NCBI RefSeq assembly: GCF_027474825.1
Contig: NZ_CP107030.1
Location: 1,171,001 to 1,235,000 of the forward strand
DNA length: 64,000 bases
Reading direction: 5' to 3'
Origin: Maribacter halichondriae
GTDB lineage: Bacteria; Bacteroidota; Bacteroidia; Flavobacteriales; Flavobacteriaceae
The notes beneath the pieces are model-generated. The model was given only the letters and a program-made list of their open reading frames with translations. It was not told the origin of the DNA and searched no databases. Below, in pieces: positions 27,140 to 36,360 of this stretch. Made by a program: the position numbers and the translations under genes. Position 1 is the stretch's first letter. Each line of letters starts with the position of its first letter.

Positions 27140-29334
27140 TTAACCTTTCACACTGGCCAATTTACCATTCTTGATATTGTTCATTTTAAGGTCTTGTAAC
27201 ACGTTGACAGCCTCCTCGACATAAACGTCTTTGGCCAGATTTTGGTGCCATCGATTTCTTTTTTCCTTAAAACGGAATCTTTGGTGAACAATGCTTCCTC
27301 ATATTTTAAAGACCTGAAAGTCAACTTTGAATCGTAGTCTGAAAGTGTCTTGAAATACTTCGACTTTTCCTTATCCTTTTTGTCCTCGTTCTTGTATACC
27401 TCGTAGTTCAACGAAATCTCGGTTTCGTCTTGTTCTTGTTTTAACCATTGGGCATTTTCTTCGATCAATTTGATCTGCGCGTTTGTCGCCATGCGTTTCT
27501 TACTGTTCGCGATGGTCTGTTCGTAATCGATATAACCATCCCAAGGCTCGTAATTCGCGGGTTCTATTTCGTCCCATTTCAACGGATTTTCTTGATCTCG
27601 TTCCCCAAGGTCGATATAACTATATCGGTCCGGTACCACAACATCACTTTTTACACCCTCCAATTGTGTGGAACCACCATTGATACGATAGAACTTCTGT
27701 GTAGTCAATTTGATAGCGCCCAAATCTCCGTGCTCATTGCTTCTCACGATATTATCCAAAGGAATCACGTTCTGTACGGTTCCCTTCCCAAAAGTTTGCT
27801 TGCTTCCGATTACAATCGCCCTTTTATAGTCTTGCATGGCAGCAGCCAAAATTTCGGAGGCCGAAGCCGATAGCTCGTTTACAAGAATAACCAAGGGACC
27901 ATCCCATTGAATTCGTTCATCCTTATCATCATAGACATCTTTTTTCTGGCCATTGGAACGAACCTGAACCACAGGACCATCTTTGATGAACAATCCTGCC
28001 ATTTCTACGACGGTTTTCAAAGATCCACCACCATTGTCGCGCAGGTCTAAAATCAACCCCTCTGCACCGGCCTGCTTTAACCTTTCAATTTCTTTGGCCA
28101 CATCGGTAGCACAATTTCGCTCAGAATAATCTTCAAAATCAACATAGAATTTAGGTAAATTTATAAGACCGAACTTTTGGTCTCCTTTGATAATATTCGC
28201 TGATTTGGCATATGATTCTTCCAATTCGACCACATCCCTGGTCAAGGAAATTCTTTCTATTGAACCGTCGACCTTTCTTACTGTAAGGTTCACCACGGTG
28301 CCTTCTGGGCCTTTGATAAACTTGATAGCATCATCCAACCGCATACCTACGATATCAATGGGTTCCTCACCTTTCTGACCTACCTTGATAATCTCGTCTC
28401 CTACTTCCAATCGTTGATCTCGCCATACGGGACCACCAGAAATAATCTCGACGATTCTCGCTCCATCGGCCTTTTTCGTTAACCGAGCTCCTATTCCTTC
28501 AAACTTGCCCGACATGTTCATATCGAACTTCTCTTTATCTTCTGGGCCAAAATAAAACGTATGGGGATCAAATTCGTCTACGATAGTATTGATGTACTGT
28601 TCGAACCAATCTTTGCGCTGTAGGTCATCGACGAAATCAAAAAACTCGTCCAAGGTTTTTTCGGTATATTCTCGAGCCTCCTTTTCGGCTTCTTCAGGAG
28701 TCAACGGTTCTTCCGGCATTTCATCCGCCTGCAAACCTTCAACCTCTGATTCTTCAATTTTAATTTCTTCGCCTTCGACCGCAACGCTAATTTTTGAATC
28801 GGGCTTGGCCAATGTCAGCTTTGAGTCATAATTGCCCAAAGTCGCATACTTCAATTGTTTTCTCCATCGTTCTTTCAAATCTTCTTTTGAAGATGCGAAC
28901 GGCACCTTATCGTAATCAATATCTATCGATTCGTTCAGTGCATAGTCGAATGGTTTTTGAAGTACTTCTTTATAGATTGCCTTGGCATCGCCCATTCGCT
29001 CGACCAACCGCTCGTGTACCAGATTAAAGAAGGTAATGTCTGTGTTCTTTATCTGATCGTCTATTTGATATTTATATTGTTCGAATTCTTTGATATCACT
29101 ATCCAAGAAATAGCGCTTGGTAGGATCTATGATATCTATAAAGTCTTCGAAAACATTCACCGAAAAATCATCGTTGATGTCTTTGGGCTCGTAGTGCCCT
29201 TTTTCAAGTACGTAGGTAATTAGATCTAACAACAACTTGTCCTTGTCGTCATTCTCAAAAGATTTGTTGGTAAAACTGCATGATGCTACCGCAATAAGCA
29301 TTACGACTAATGCATAGGCCAGATTCCTTTTCAT
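27140..29334 (-). CDS. prc: Carboxy-terminal (tail-specific) processing protease, lipoprotein (frameshift at the C-terminus)
   Basis: About 731 residues when joined. A lipoprotein signal (LIAVASCSF) is followed by a helical N-terminal domain, a PDZ domain (about 255-345; RIVEIISGGPVWRDQRLEVG) and the S41 protease core. The catalytic Ser lies in NELSASASEIL and the Lys in QTFGKGTVQN. A C-terminal DUF3340-like helical region follows. It degrades or trims periplasmic proteins at their C-termini, as Prc/Tsp does. The last part shifts frame: the written frame ends SRRLSTCYKTLK, but adding one base to the four-T run at 27240-27243 gives GTKNLAKDVYVEEAVNVLQD and a natural end KLASVKG at 27140. The original reading is the shorter one ending at 27181. 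Confidence 0.92.
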
Positions 29335-29497
29335 TCCTTAATTTTTTTAGTAAAAATTCGCTATTCACATTCATGATTTCAAATGGAGCGCCCAATATGG
29401 TTTATTTCCCTAAGATACTGAAAAAACCATGCCAGTTATAGGGGTAAAGCATTAATTTTTTGTTAATCGCGGCACGGGCGATATCTTTTTTTAAACG

Positions 29498-29505
29498 TAT
29501 TTTTG
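29498..29505 (+). promoter_or_regulatory. Putative -7 box of surE
   Basis: TATTTTTG, a perfect TAnnTTTG, 18 bases before the surE ATG at 29524; a T-rich run lies near -33 without a clear TTTG. A transcript from here would have a leader of about 12 bases, and it would exclude the upstream TTG at 29503 as start. Confidence 0.4.
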
Positions 29506-29523
29506 GGCTTTAAAGTATACCAG

Positions 29524-30303
29524 ATGTCGAAACCCTTGATTCTTGTTACCAATGATGACGGAATAACAGCACCTGGGTTAAGGGCTTTAATACGCTATAT
29601 GGCGGCCTTAGGCGATGTAGTAGTTGTGGCGCCCGATAGTCCGCAATCAGGTATGGGACACGCCATTACGCTTGATAATGCCCTGTATTCGAAAAAAATG
29701 AAGGTCGATTTAGAGAATGGTGCCAAAGAAGAATATAGCTGTAGCGGCACACCTGCGGATTGTGTGAAATTAGGACTTCAGGTGCTTTTGAAAAGAAGAC
29801 CGGATATTTGTGTAAGCGGAATCAACCATGGTTCCAATTCATCGATAAACGTTATTTATTCAGGTACGATGAGCGCTGCGATCGAATCAGGTATCGAAGG
29901 TATTCCCGCAATCGGTTTTTCGCTTTGTGATTATTCTTGGGAAGCCGATTTTCGACCTGCCGAGACAGCCATCAAAAAAATAGTCAAGGAAGCACTTGAT
30001 AATGGCATACCCAAAGGAGTAGTACTCAATGTGAATATTCCCAAGTTGGGAAAAGAGGAACTAAAAGGAATTAAGATCTGTCGACAGGCACGCGCTAACT
30101 GGAAAGAAAAATTCGACCATAGGACCAACCCTATGGGAAAGGACTATTATTGGCTGACCGGGGAATTCGAATTACTTGACCGAGGAGAGGATACCGATGA
30201 ATGGGCATTGGCCAACGGTTATGTATCCGTAGTTCCGACACAATTCGATCTCACGGCCCATCATGCCATTCAAAGTTTAAACAACTGGAAGTTACATGAA
30301 TAA
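29524..30303 (+). CDS. surE: 5'/3'-nucleotidase SurE
   Basis: 259 residues from MSKPLILVTNDDGITAPG. The DD metal motif is in VTNDDG, Ser in PDSPQSGMGHAITL, and Asn in SGINHGSNSSINVIYSGTMS. It removes phosphate from nucleoside 5'- and 3'-monophosphates and from short polyphosphates, in stress survival and nucleotide balance. A longer reading from a TTG at 29503 lacks conservation and overlaps the promoter. It overlaps the next gene by 8 bases. Confidence 0.95.
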   Translation: MSKPLILVTNDDGITAPGLRALIRYMAALGDVVVVAPDSPQSGMGHAITLDNALYSKKMKVDLENGAKEEYSCSGTPADCVKLGLQVLLKRRPDICVSGINHGSNSSINVIYSGTMSAAIESGIEGIPAIGFSLCDYSWEADFRPAETAIKKIVKEALDNGIPKGVVLNVNIPKLGKEELKGIKICRQARANWKEKFDHRTNPMGKDYYWLTGEFELLDRGEDTDEWALANGYVSVVPTQFDLTAHHAIQSLNNWKLHE

Positions 30304-30576
30304 AAAAGAATTGGTAATTGGCTTCGCCGTGGGCATTATCGCCAATACTATCGGAACACTGTTATACATATTGCTATTTTCCGATTTTGGAATTGTCGAA
30401 ACCTTTGATGCAGCGGTAACCCAAGGTCATGTAGGCAGTCTATTGGCCCTAGGGGCAATTCTGAATCTGGTCGCTTTTTTGGATTTCTAAGAATCAGGCG
30501 AGATGAGCGGGCGAGAGGAGTTTTAGTCGCTACATTACTAACGGCTTTAATCATTTTATACTATAAGGTATTTTAA
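30296..30576 (+). CDS. Small inner-membrane protein between surE and lpxB (frameshifted)
   Basis: About 93 residues with three hydrophobic helices: LVIGFAVGIIANTIGTLLYI, GSLLALGAILNLVAFFGF and VLVATLLTALIILYY. As written, the frame ends after VAFLDF at 30490. Adding one T to the six-T run 30475-30480 gives VAFFGFLRIRRDERARGVLV and a natural stop at 30576. The 8-base overlap with surE indicates coupling. No family name recognised; the place next to surE and lpxB is commonly filled by such a protein in Flavobacteriia (recollection). Confidence 0.75.
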
Positions 30577-30611
30577 AGTTCAAGCGCAAGTACAAGTACA
30601 AGCACAAGCAC
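30576..30611. repeat. Hexamer array AAGNNC x6, left flank of the S23 gene
   Basis: Six head-to-tail hexamers: AAGTTC AAGCGC AAGTAC and then AAGTAC AAGCAC AAGCAC. They start at the last base of the preceding stop codon and end 13 bases before the S23 ATG. The first nine bases, AAGTTCAAG, are the reverse complement of CTTGAACTT in the array on the other side of the gene. Confidence 0.85.
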
Positions 30612-30624
30612 AAAAGAATCCATT

Positions 30625-30971
30625 ATGGACAAGAAGTTTGATTTAGAAGATAGACTAGTGGATTTTGCCGCAAGTGCCGCCTTGTTTTGCACCGGCTTAC
30701 CGAACGATCCAATTGGAATCTATTATTCCAATCAATTGCTGAGATCAGGTGGTAGTTCTGCCTTAAATTTCGGGGAAGCACAAGGCACAAATTCAGATAG
30801 GGACTATATAAACAAATCCACCATTTCCTCAAAGGAACTGAAAGAATCAAGGGTCAATTTGAAAATACTAAAAAACTCGATTATGGCGACCCGTCGAAGT
30901 GTACGATCCTACTTGACGAAGTAGAACAGCTTGTAAAAATAATCGCGACAATAATCAAGAACAAAAAGTAA
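30625..30971 (+). CDS. Four-helix-bundle protein, S23/rRNA intervening-sequence family (frameshifted)
   Basis: About 115 residues when joined. MDKKFDLEDRLVDFAASAAL, then CTGLPND, YYSNQLLRSGGSSALNFGEA and ELKESRVNLKILKK are the hallmarks of the S23 four-helix-bundle family (bacterial IVS proteins, distant relatives of the diversity-generating-retroelement accessory protein Avd). The written frame ends at 30924; adding one A to the six-A run 30870-30875 gives LDYGDPSKCTILLDEVEQLV and a natural end at 30971. The family was first seen inside intervening sequences of 23S rRNA genes, but free-standing copies are common and their function is unknown. It is basic, probably pentameric and perhaps RNA-binding. 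Hexamer arrays of opposite orientation flank it, and it sits between surE and lpxB like an insert. Confidence 0.85.
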
Positions 30972-30987
30972 ATTTAAAATCCATTAT

Positions 30988-31010
30988 TTGAACTTGAACT
31001 TGAACTTGAA
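30988..31010. repeat. Hexamer array TTGAAC x3.8, right flank of the S23 gene
   Basis: Nearly four tandem TTGAAC units end directly at the lpxB start codon. They are inverted relative to the AAGNNC array on the left of the S23 gene, with a perfect 9-bp match (AAGTTCAAG / CTTGAACTT) and further 5-of-6 matches. Confidence 0.85.
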
Positions 31011-32125
31011 ATGAAATATTACATTATCGCCGGCGAAGCTTCGGGCGATCTTCACGGATCGAACCTCATCAAGGCCCTAAAAGCCAAAGATGAAGGTGCT
31101 GACATACGTTGCTGGGGTGGTGATCTGATGGAAAAGGCCGGTGGCATTTTGGCAAAACACTATAAAGAAATGGCCTTTATGGGGTTTCTTGAAGTGTTGC
31201 AAAATATAACCACTATTTCAAGGAATATTAAGTTGTGCAAAGAAGATATTTTCCAATTCGATCCTGACGTTATTATTTTTATCGACTATTCGGGTTTTAA
31301 CCTTCGCATCGCAAAATGGGCCAAGGAACACAATTTTAAAACGAACTACTATATCTCTCCGCAGATATGGGCCTCCCGTGAAGGTCGCATCAAAAATATC
31401 AAAAGAGATATCGACGCTATGTACGTCATACTTCCTTTTGAAAAAGAATTTTATGAAAAGAAGCATGGTTTTCCGGTACATTTTGTGGGCCATCCTTTAA
31501 TCGACGCCATAGAAGACAGACCCGAAATTGATACGGAAATTTTCCAGTCAGAAAATTACCTTGATTCCGAGAAGCCCATCATCGCACTTCTACCTGGCAG
31601 CCGGAAACAGGAAGTAGAAAAGATGCTGCATGTGATGCTTTCGATATTTGGTGATTTTCCCGAATATGAGTTCGTAATTGCAGGTGCGCCAAGTTTGGAG
31701 CGCGATTTCTATACTCCGTTTTTAGACAATCCGAATGTAGGTTTTGTATCCAACAAAACGTATGATCTGTTGAGTTGTGCCCATGCCGCATTGGTTACCA
31801 GTGGCACCGCGACTTTAGAGACGGCACTCTACAGAGTACCGCAAGTAGTCTGCTATCGCGCCAATTGGATATCGTACCAAATTGCGAAACGTATCATAAC
31901 GCTCGATTATATCTCACTGGTGAACCTCATTATGGGCAAAGAGGTGGTGAAAGAATTACTTCAGGATGAACTAACCACAAAAAATCTAAAAAAGAGCTTT
32001 CCAAAATTCTTGAGGGGCCAAATCGTAGAGCGCAATTAGACGCATACTCCGAATTGGCCCAGAAATTAGGAGGCCCTGGAGCTAGTGAAAAAACCGCCTG
32101 CCTCATCATCGATGGTATTCAGTAG
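31011..32125 (+). CDS. lpxB: Lipid-A-disaccharide synthase (frameshift near the C-terminus)
   Basis: About 371 residues when joined. Family motifs: IIAGEASGDLHGSNLIKAL, FIDYSGFNLRIAKWAK, YYISPQIWASREGRI, LPFEKEFYEKKHGFPVHFVG, LLPGSRKQEVEKML and VTSGTATLETALYRVPQVV. It condenses UDP-2,3-diacylglucosamine with lipid X to make the lipid A disaccharide, at the inner face of the inner membrane. The written frame stops at 32039 after GQIVERN. Adding one A to the six-A run 31988-31993 gives NLKKELSKILEGPNRRAQLD and a natural end GIQ at 32125. lpxB is essential in nearly all Gram-negatives, so the break is probably not real. Confidence 0.93.
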
Positions 32126-32202
32126 CGATACGGCCTTGAAAAAAACAATTTTAAATATTTATGTAATTTTGAGGTCTAAGCATTCAAATTACGCTCTAGT
32201 CA

Positions 32203-32754
32203 ATGCGAAAGTTTTTATACTATATTCCCTTAATTTTTTTTCTCAGCTGTGGTACGGTCAAAAAAAGAACGACTTATGGCAAAGAAAGAAAGGTTTCTGT
32301 TGATGCCACTAAAAAGATTGGGTCAACCGGCAATATTTCTGAGGAGAAAAAGAAAACAAGTAGAGCATCATCCAAAGCGGACAATATCATAAGTACCGCT
32401 CTTACCTATTCGGGTGTTCGATATAAATTTGGCGGTACTACCAAAAAAGGTATGGACTGTTCAGGTCTTTTATATGTTTCGTTCGGTGAACATGACATAC
32501 AACTACCTAGGGTTTCATATCAAATGGCGGAAGAAGGCCGTCAAATCAGGGTCAATAATGTTGAAAAAGGCGATCTACTTTTTTTAGGACGAGCAAACGC
32601 AAAAAACGAATCAATCATGTCGGTATGGTCGTAGCGGTAGAAGGAGACGAAATAAAATTCATTCACGCCTCGACTTCGAGAGGTGTCATCGTATCTTCGT
32701 TACGTGAGGGTTATTGGAACTATGCTTTTGTAAAAGCCACCAGAGTTCTATAGT
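32203..32754 (+). CDS. NlpC/P60 (C40) peptidase lipoprotein (frameshifted)
   Basis: About 183 residues when joined. Lipoprotein signal (IPLIFFLSCGT), basic linker, then an NlpC/P60 domain with catalytic Cys in GMDCSGLLYVSF, His in RINHVGMVVAV and a third polar residue region KFIHASTSRGV. It hydrolyses peptidoglycan peptides (gamma-D-Glu-diamino-acid bonds), from the periplasm. The written frame ends at 32634. Adding one T to the seven-T run 32579-32585 gives GDLLFFRTSKRKKRINHVGM and a stop at 32754. Without the repair both catalytic His residues would be lost. Confidence 0.9.
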
Positions 32755-32786
32755 TTTTGCCTATTTTAGGGGATAAGCCGAACCCA

Positions 32787-34814
32787 ATGCAACTTCTTAA
32801 ATTTATACCCATTAAGCTTACCTTTTGCTTAGTAGTGGGAATACTTTTGGGTCATTATTATAAAATTGGCATATATCCTTCCGTAATTCTGACAATTCTT
32901 TCCATTGGATCATTGGCGATAATGTACTTCAATATAGATAGTAAAAAATCTATTTTATTTGGTGTACTGGTAGTTATTGCAACGTTCAACATTGGTATTT
33001 TTTCCGTTTCACTATCTCAATCGGCAAACTATGCTTCACACTACTCTCACCAAAACCTTGGAAAACGAAATGTTTGGAGATTAAAGGTTAGAGAGGTCAT
33101 GAAACCTACGGAATACTCAAATCGTTACGTAGCCTTGGTTCGAACATTGAATGGTAAAAAAAGTTCCGGTAAAATGCTTTTGAACCTTCCCGTCGATAGT
33201 GTGGGCGGACATCTAATGGTCGATGACGAATTATTAATTTATGCTCAAGCTCAAGAAATAAACGCCCCTTTGAATCCGCATCAATTCGATTATAAAGAGT
33301 ACTTGGAAAGTTTGGGGATAACACATCAATTACGGGTACAAAAAGAGCATTTCGCAGTTCAGGAAAATGCTTCTAAAACTGTTTTCGGAATTGCAGCATC
33401 CCTTAGAAACAGAATAATCAACCAACTTAAAAAGACAAACTTCGGAGAGGAAGAATTGGGCATCATTCAAGCCTTGCTCTTGGGACAACGGCATGACATT
33501 TCAGAAACGACCTATAACAACTATAAAAATGCAGGAGCAGTTCATATTTTGGCCGTTTCAGGACTTCATATCGGAATATTGTTGTTGCTCTTACAATTTT
33601 TACTTCGACCCCTGGAATCTCTTCCCAAGGGAAAAACCATAAAACTCATCGTAATCGTCGTTCTTTTGTGGGGCTTTGCAATATTGGCCGGCTTGTTCGC
33701 CTCGATAATTAGGGCTGTAACTATGTTCTCTTTTGTCGCCTATGCGCTCTACTTAAATCGACCGAGCAATACATTCAATATTCTGGCCTTGTCGATGTTC
33801 TTTATTCTTTTGCTATTCGATCCGAAGTTGTTGTTTCAGGTGGGATTTCAGATGAGCTATGCCGCAGTGTTCGCCATCGTATGGATATATCCCCTTTTAC
33901 AGAAATTATGGTTCCCCAAGAATAAGATCGTTCGCTATTTCTGGCAACTTTTATCGGTCAGCATTGCGGCCCAGTTGGGTGTGCTGCCCATCAGTCTCTT
34001 TTACTTTCATCAATTTCCGGGGCTGTTTTTTATTTCGAACCTATTGATTATTCCGGTTTTAGGATTGATTTTGGGGATGGGTGTTTTGGTCATTCTACTC
34101 GCCCTGGCCAATTTACTTCCGGAGTTTCTTGCCAGAGGATATAATTTTGTAATCGAATTGATGAACGATGTGATAGGCTGGGTCGCGCAACAGGAAGCTT
34201 TTGTTTTTCAGAATATTCCCTTTGACAGGGTTCAATTATTTTTGGCCTACTTGATTCTATTCAGTCTGATTTTGGTCTTTACAAAACCTACCTTTAAAAG
34301 AACAGCGTCTTTATTATTCGGAATCCTTCTTTTTCAATCGTGGATGTTATACTCGACTTTCCGAACCCAAGCAGAAGAGCACCTTATTGTGGCCCATCAA
34401 AACCGGAATTCGATTTTGTTGCATCAATCGGGGCGTAATCTTGTTGTCAATAGCAATGCAAAACAACGTACCGAACGATTGGCTAACGATTATAAAATAG
34501 CCGAACGGATTGCTTACATCGAAAATCACGATTTGAAGAACAGTTATAGCATTGGAAACGAAAAACTTCTTATTATCGATCGTATGGGAATATATCCGAA
34601 AGGCAGACTAAATCCGGCACACGTGTTACTGACCGAATCCCCAAAAATTAATCTGGAACGACTTATCGATTCCATAAAACCCAAAAAGATTATTGCAGAT
34701 GGCAGCAATTACAAAAGCTATATTCAAAGATGGCAGAAAACCTGTACCAAAAGAAAACTCCCTTTTCACTATACAGGTGAAAAGGGAGCGTATTATTTTG
34801 AATTCAATAATTAA
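32787..34814 (+). CDS. comEC: ComEC/Rec2-family DNA-uptake channel protein
   Basis: 675 residues from MQLLKFIPIKLTFCLVVG; a longer reading from a TTG at 32757 overlaps nothing but lacks the typical start. N-terminal hydrophobic region with a DUF4131 domain, then the Competence domain with AVHILAVSGLHIGILLLLLQ, SIIRAVTMFSFVAYALYLNR and QVGFQMSYAAVFAIVW. It carries single-stranded DNA across the inner membrane in natural transformation. The C-terminal part (about 530-675) has no clear HxHxDH metallo-beta-lactamase motif, as in several Bacteroidota ComEC. Its stop overlaps that of the convergent POT transporter by 4 bases. Confidence 0.92.
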   Translation: MQLLKFIPIKLTFCLVVGILLGHYYKIGIYPSVILTILSIGSLAIMYFNIDSKKSILFGVLVVIATFNIGIFSVSLSQSANYASHYSHQNLGKRNVWRLKVREVMKPTEYSNRYVALVRTLNGKKSSGKMLLNLPVDSVGGHLMVDDELLIYAQAQEINAPLNPHQFDYKEYLESLGITHQLRVQKEHFAVQENASKTVFGIAASLRNRIINQLKKTNFGEEELGIIQALLLGQRHDISETTYNNYKNAGAVHILAVSGLHIGILLLLLQFLLRPLESLPKGKTIKLIVIVVLLWGFAILAGLFASIIRAVTMFSFVAYALYLNRPSNTFNILALSMFFILLLFDPKLLFQVGFQMSYAAVFAIVWIYPLLQKLWFPKNKIVRYFWQLLSVSIAAQLGVLPISLFYFHQFPGLFFISNLLIIPVLGLILGMGVLVILLALANLLPEFLARGYNFVIELMNDVIGWVAQQEAFVFQNIPFDRVQLFLAYLILFSLILVFTKPTFKRTASLLFGILLFQSWMLYSTFRTQAEEHLIVAHQNRNSILLHQSGRNLVVNSNAKQRTERLANDYKIAERIAYIENHDLKNSYSIGNEKLLIIDRMGIYPKGRLNPAHVLLTESPKINLERLIDSIKPKKIIADGSNYKSYIQRWQKTCTKRKLPFHYTGEKGAYYFEFNN

Positions 34815-36343
34815 TGCACGTTACCCATCAATTTCTTAATCAGAGGAGAGGCCAAAAGCACCAATATACCCGCACCGATAGAGTATTTGGCAATCAACAT
34901 GAATCCATCGGTATACACCGCTAGGGTTTCAAAACCCCCAATATTCTTATCCGTGCTTTCTATGGCCAATTGTTTCCCGATAAACCCGACAACTTGAAAG
35001 GCAAAAGCAGATGACAAAAACCAAACCCCCATCATAAAGGCGACGATCCGTTTGGGCGAAAGATCGGTGATTTTTGAAAGACCGACAGGTGACATAAAGA
35101 GTTCGCCCACAGAAAGCAAGAAATACATCAACAATAGATATGCGAATGGCACCAAGCCATTTTCATTGGCACTCGCACCACTGATAGATAAAACGTAAAA
35201 ACTAATGCCTGCGAACAACAATCCCAAACCGAATTTATAGGGTGTTCTTGGATTTTTTCCATTCTTGCTCAGGTATGTCCACATCATTGATATAGGAATG
35301 GCCAAAATAATAATGAACATGGAGTTTAGTGAATTGGTCTGTGCCGCAGACATTAAAGTCAATTCAACGTTTCGGGCCGCGAAAAGGGTAATAACGCTTC
35401 CCGAAAGCTCATGAAAGCCCCAAAAAATAGTCATGAAAAATGTAATCAAGACAGCAACGATGAGTTTTTTACGTTCGTCGACCGTCGCCTTGACCATAAT
35501 ACTCCCCAAATAAATAAGTATAGAAATACCAATCAATTTGAAAATTATGTTGACTATGTTTTGGTCTTCAAAAAAACTTCCTTCATCGCCCAATGCCTTG
35601 TAAGATGAAAGTAAAAATGCAATTAGCGGAGCGGATAGAACTGCCAACAACGGTACTAGCGTACCTTGTCGTATGCCTAATACTTTTTTATCCATGACCT
35701 GTTCATTAGGAGGTAACCCTCTATCCCCAAAGACATTTTTTCTAATCCCGCTCCAAAAGAACAAAAGGCCTGTTAGCATGCCGATACCGGCAAGTCCAAA
35801 ACCATAATGCCATCCGTATTCATAAGCCAGCCAACCACATAATAATGGGGCCACCCAGCCACCGATATTGATTCCCATATAGAAAATGGTAAAACCAGAA
35901 TCCTTTTTAGGGTCGCCATATGGATAAAGGGTCCCGACGAAAGTGGAAATATTTGGCTTAAAGAACCCATTCCCGACAATGATAAAGGCGAGTGCCAAAA
36001 AGAAAGCTATATTGTTTTCAATGGCCAATACAAAATGGCCTATCGCCATTAAGATTCCACCCAAGAAAATGGAATTACGCATTCCTAAAATCTTATCTGA
36101 AATCTGGCCTCCGATTACCGTCGAAGCATACACCAAAGAACCATATGAAGCATAAACAGCCGCTGTAGCATAGTCACGTTCCGCGAGAGCCTCAAAGATT
36201 ACTTGAACCATGTAAAGCGTCAACAACGCCCTCATGCCATAGAAGCTAAAACGCTCCCAGAGTTCGGCAAAAAACAAATAGAAAAGTCCCTTGGGATGAC
36301 CGAACATTTGTTGTTGATCGGCAAATTCGTTTTTAGCTTCCAT
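34811..36343 (-). CDS. POT/PTR-family proton-coupled oligopeptide transporter
   Basis: 510 residues, 12 to 14 helices, MFS fold. Signature AELWERFSFYGMRALLTLYM (the ExxERFxYY motif of proton-coupled peptide transporters), GGQISDKILGMRN, GNGFFKPNISTFVG, FTIFYMGINIGGWVAPLL and the late FMSPVGLSKITDLSP. It imports di- and tripeptides with protons. The DPP-IV-like peptidase gene lies directly upstream (17 bases), so peptides cut outside or in the periplasm could be taken up here; the two are probably co-transcribed. Confidence 0.93.
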   Translation of the reverse strand: MEAKNEFADQQQMFGHPKGLFYLFFAELWERFSFYGMRALLTLYMVQVIFEALAERDYATAAVYASYGSLVYASTVIGGQISDKILGMRNSIFLGGILMAIGHFVLAIENNIAFFLALAFIIVGNGFFKPNISTFVGTLYPYGDPKKDSGFTIFYMGINIGGWVAPLLCGWLAYEYGWHYGFGLAGIGMLTGLLFFWSGIRKNVFGDRGLPPNEQVMDKKVLGIRQGTLVPLLAVLSAPLIAFLLSSYKALGDEGSFFEDQNIVNIIFKLIGISILIYLGSIMVKATVDERKKLIVAVLITFFMTIFWGFHELSGSVITLFAARNVELTLMSAAQTNSLNSMFIIILAIPISMMWTYLSKNGKNPRTPYKFGLGLLFAGISFYVLSISGASANENGLVPFAYLLLMYFLLSVGELFMSPVGLSKITDLSPKRIVAFMMGVWFLSSAFAFQVVGFIGKQLAIESTDKNIGGFETLAVYTDGFMLIAKYSIGAGILVLLASPLIKKLMGNVH

Positions 36344-36360
36344 AAATTATTAGATTGGTT

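Noticed and set aside
30576..31010. Hexamer arrays as a CRISPR or as simple microsatellites
   Set aside because: The units are 6 bases with no spacers, so not CRISPR; the opposite orientation on the two sides and the exact placement at gene ends are not expected of random microsatellites.
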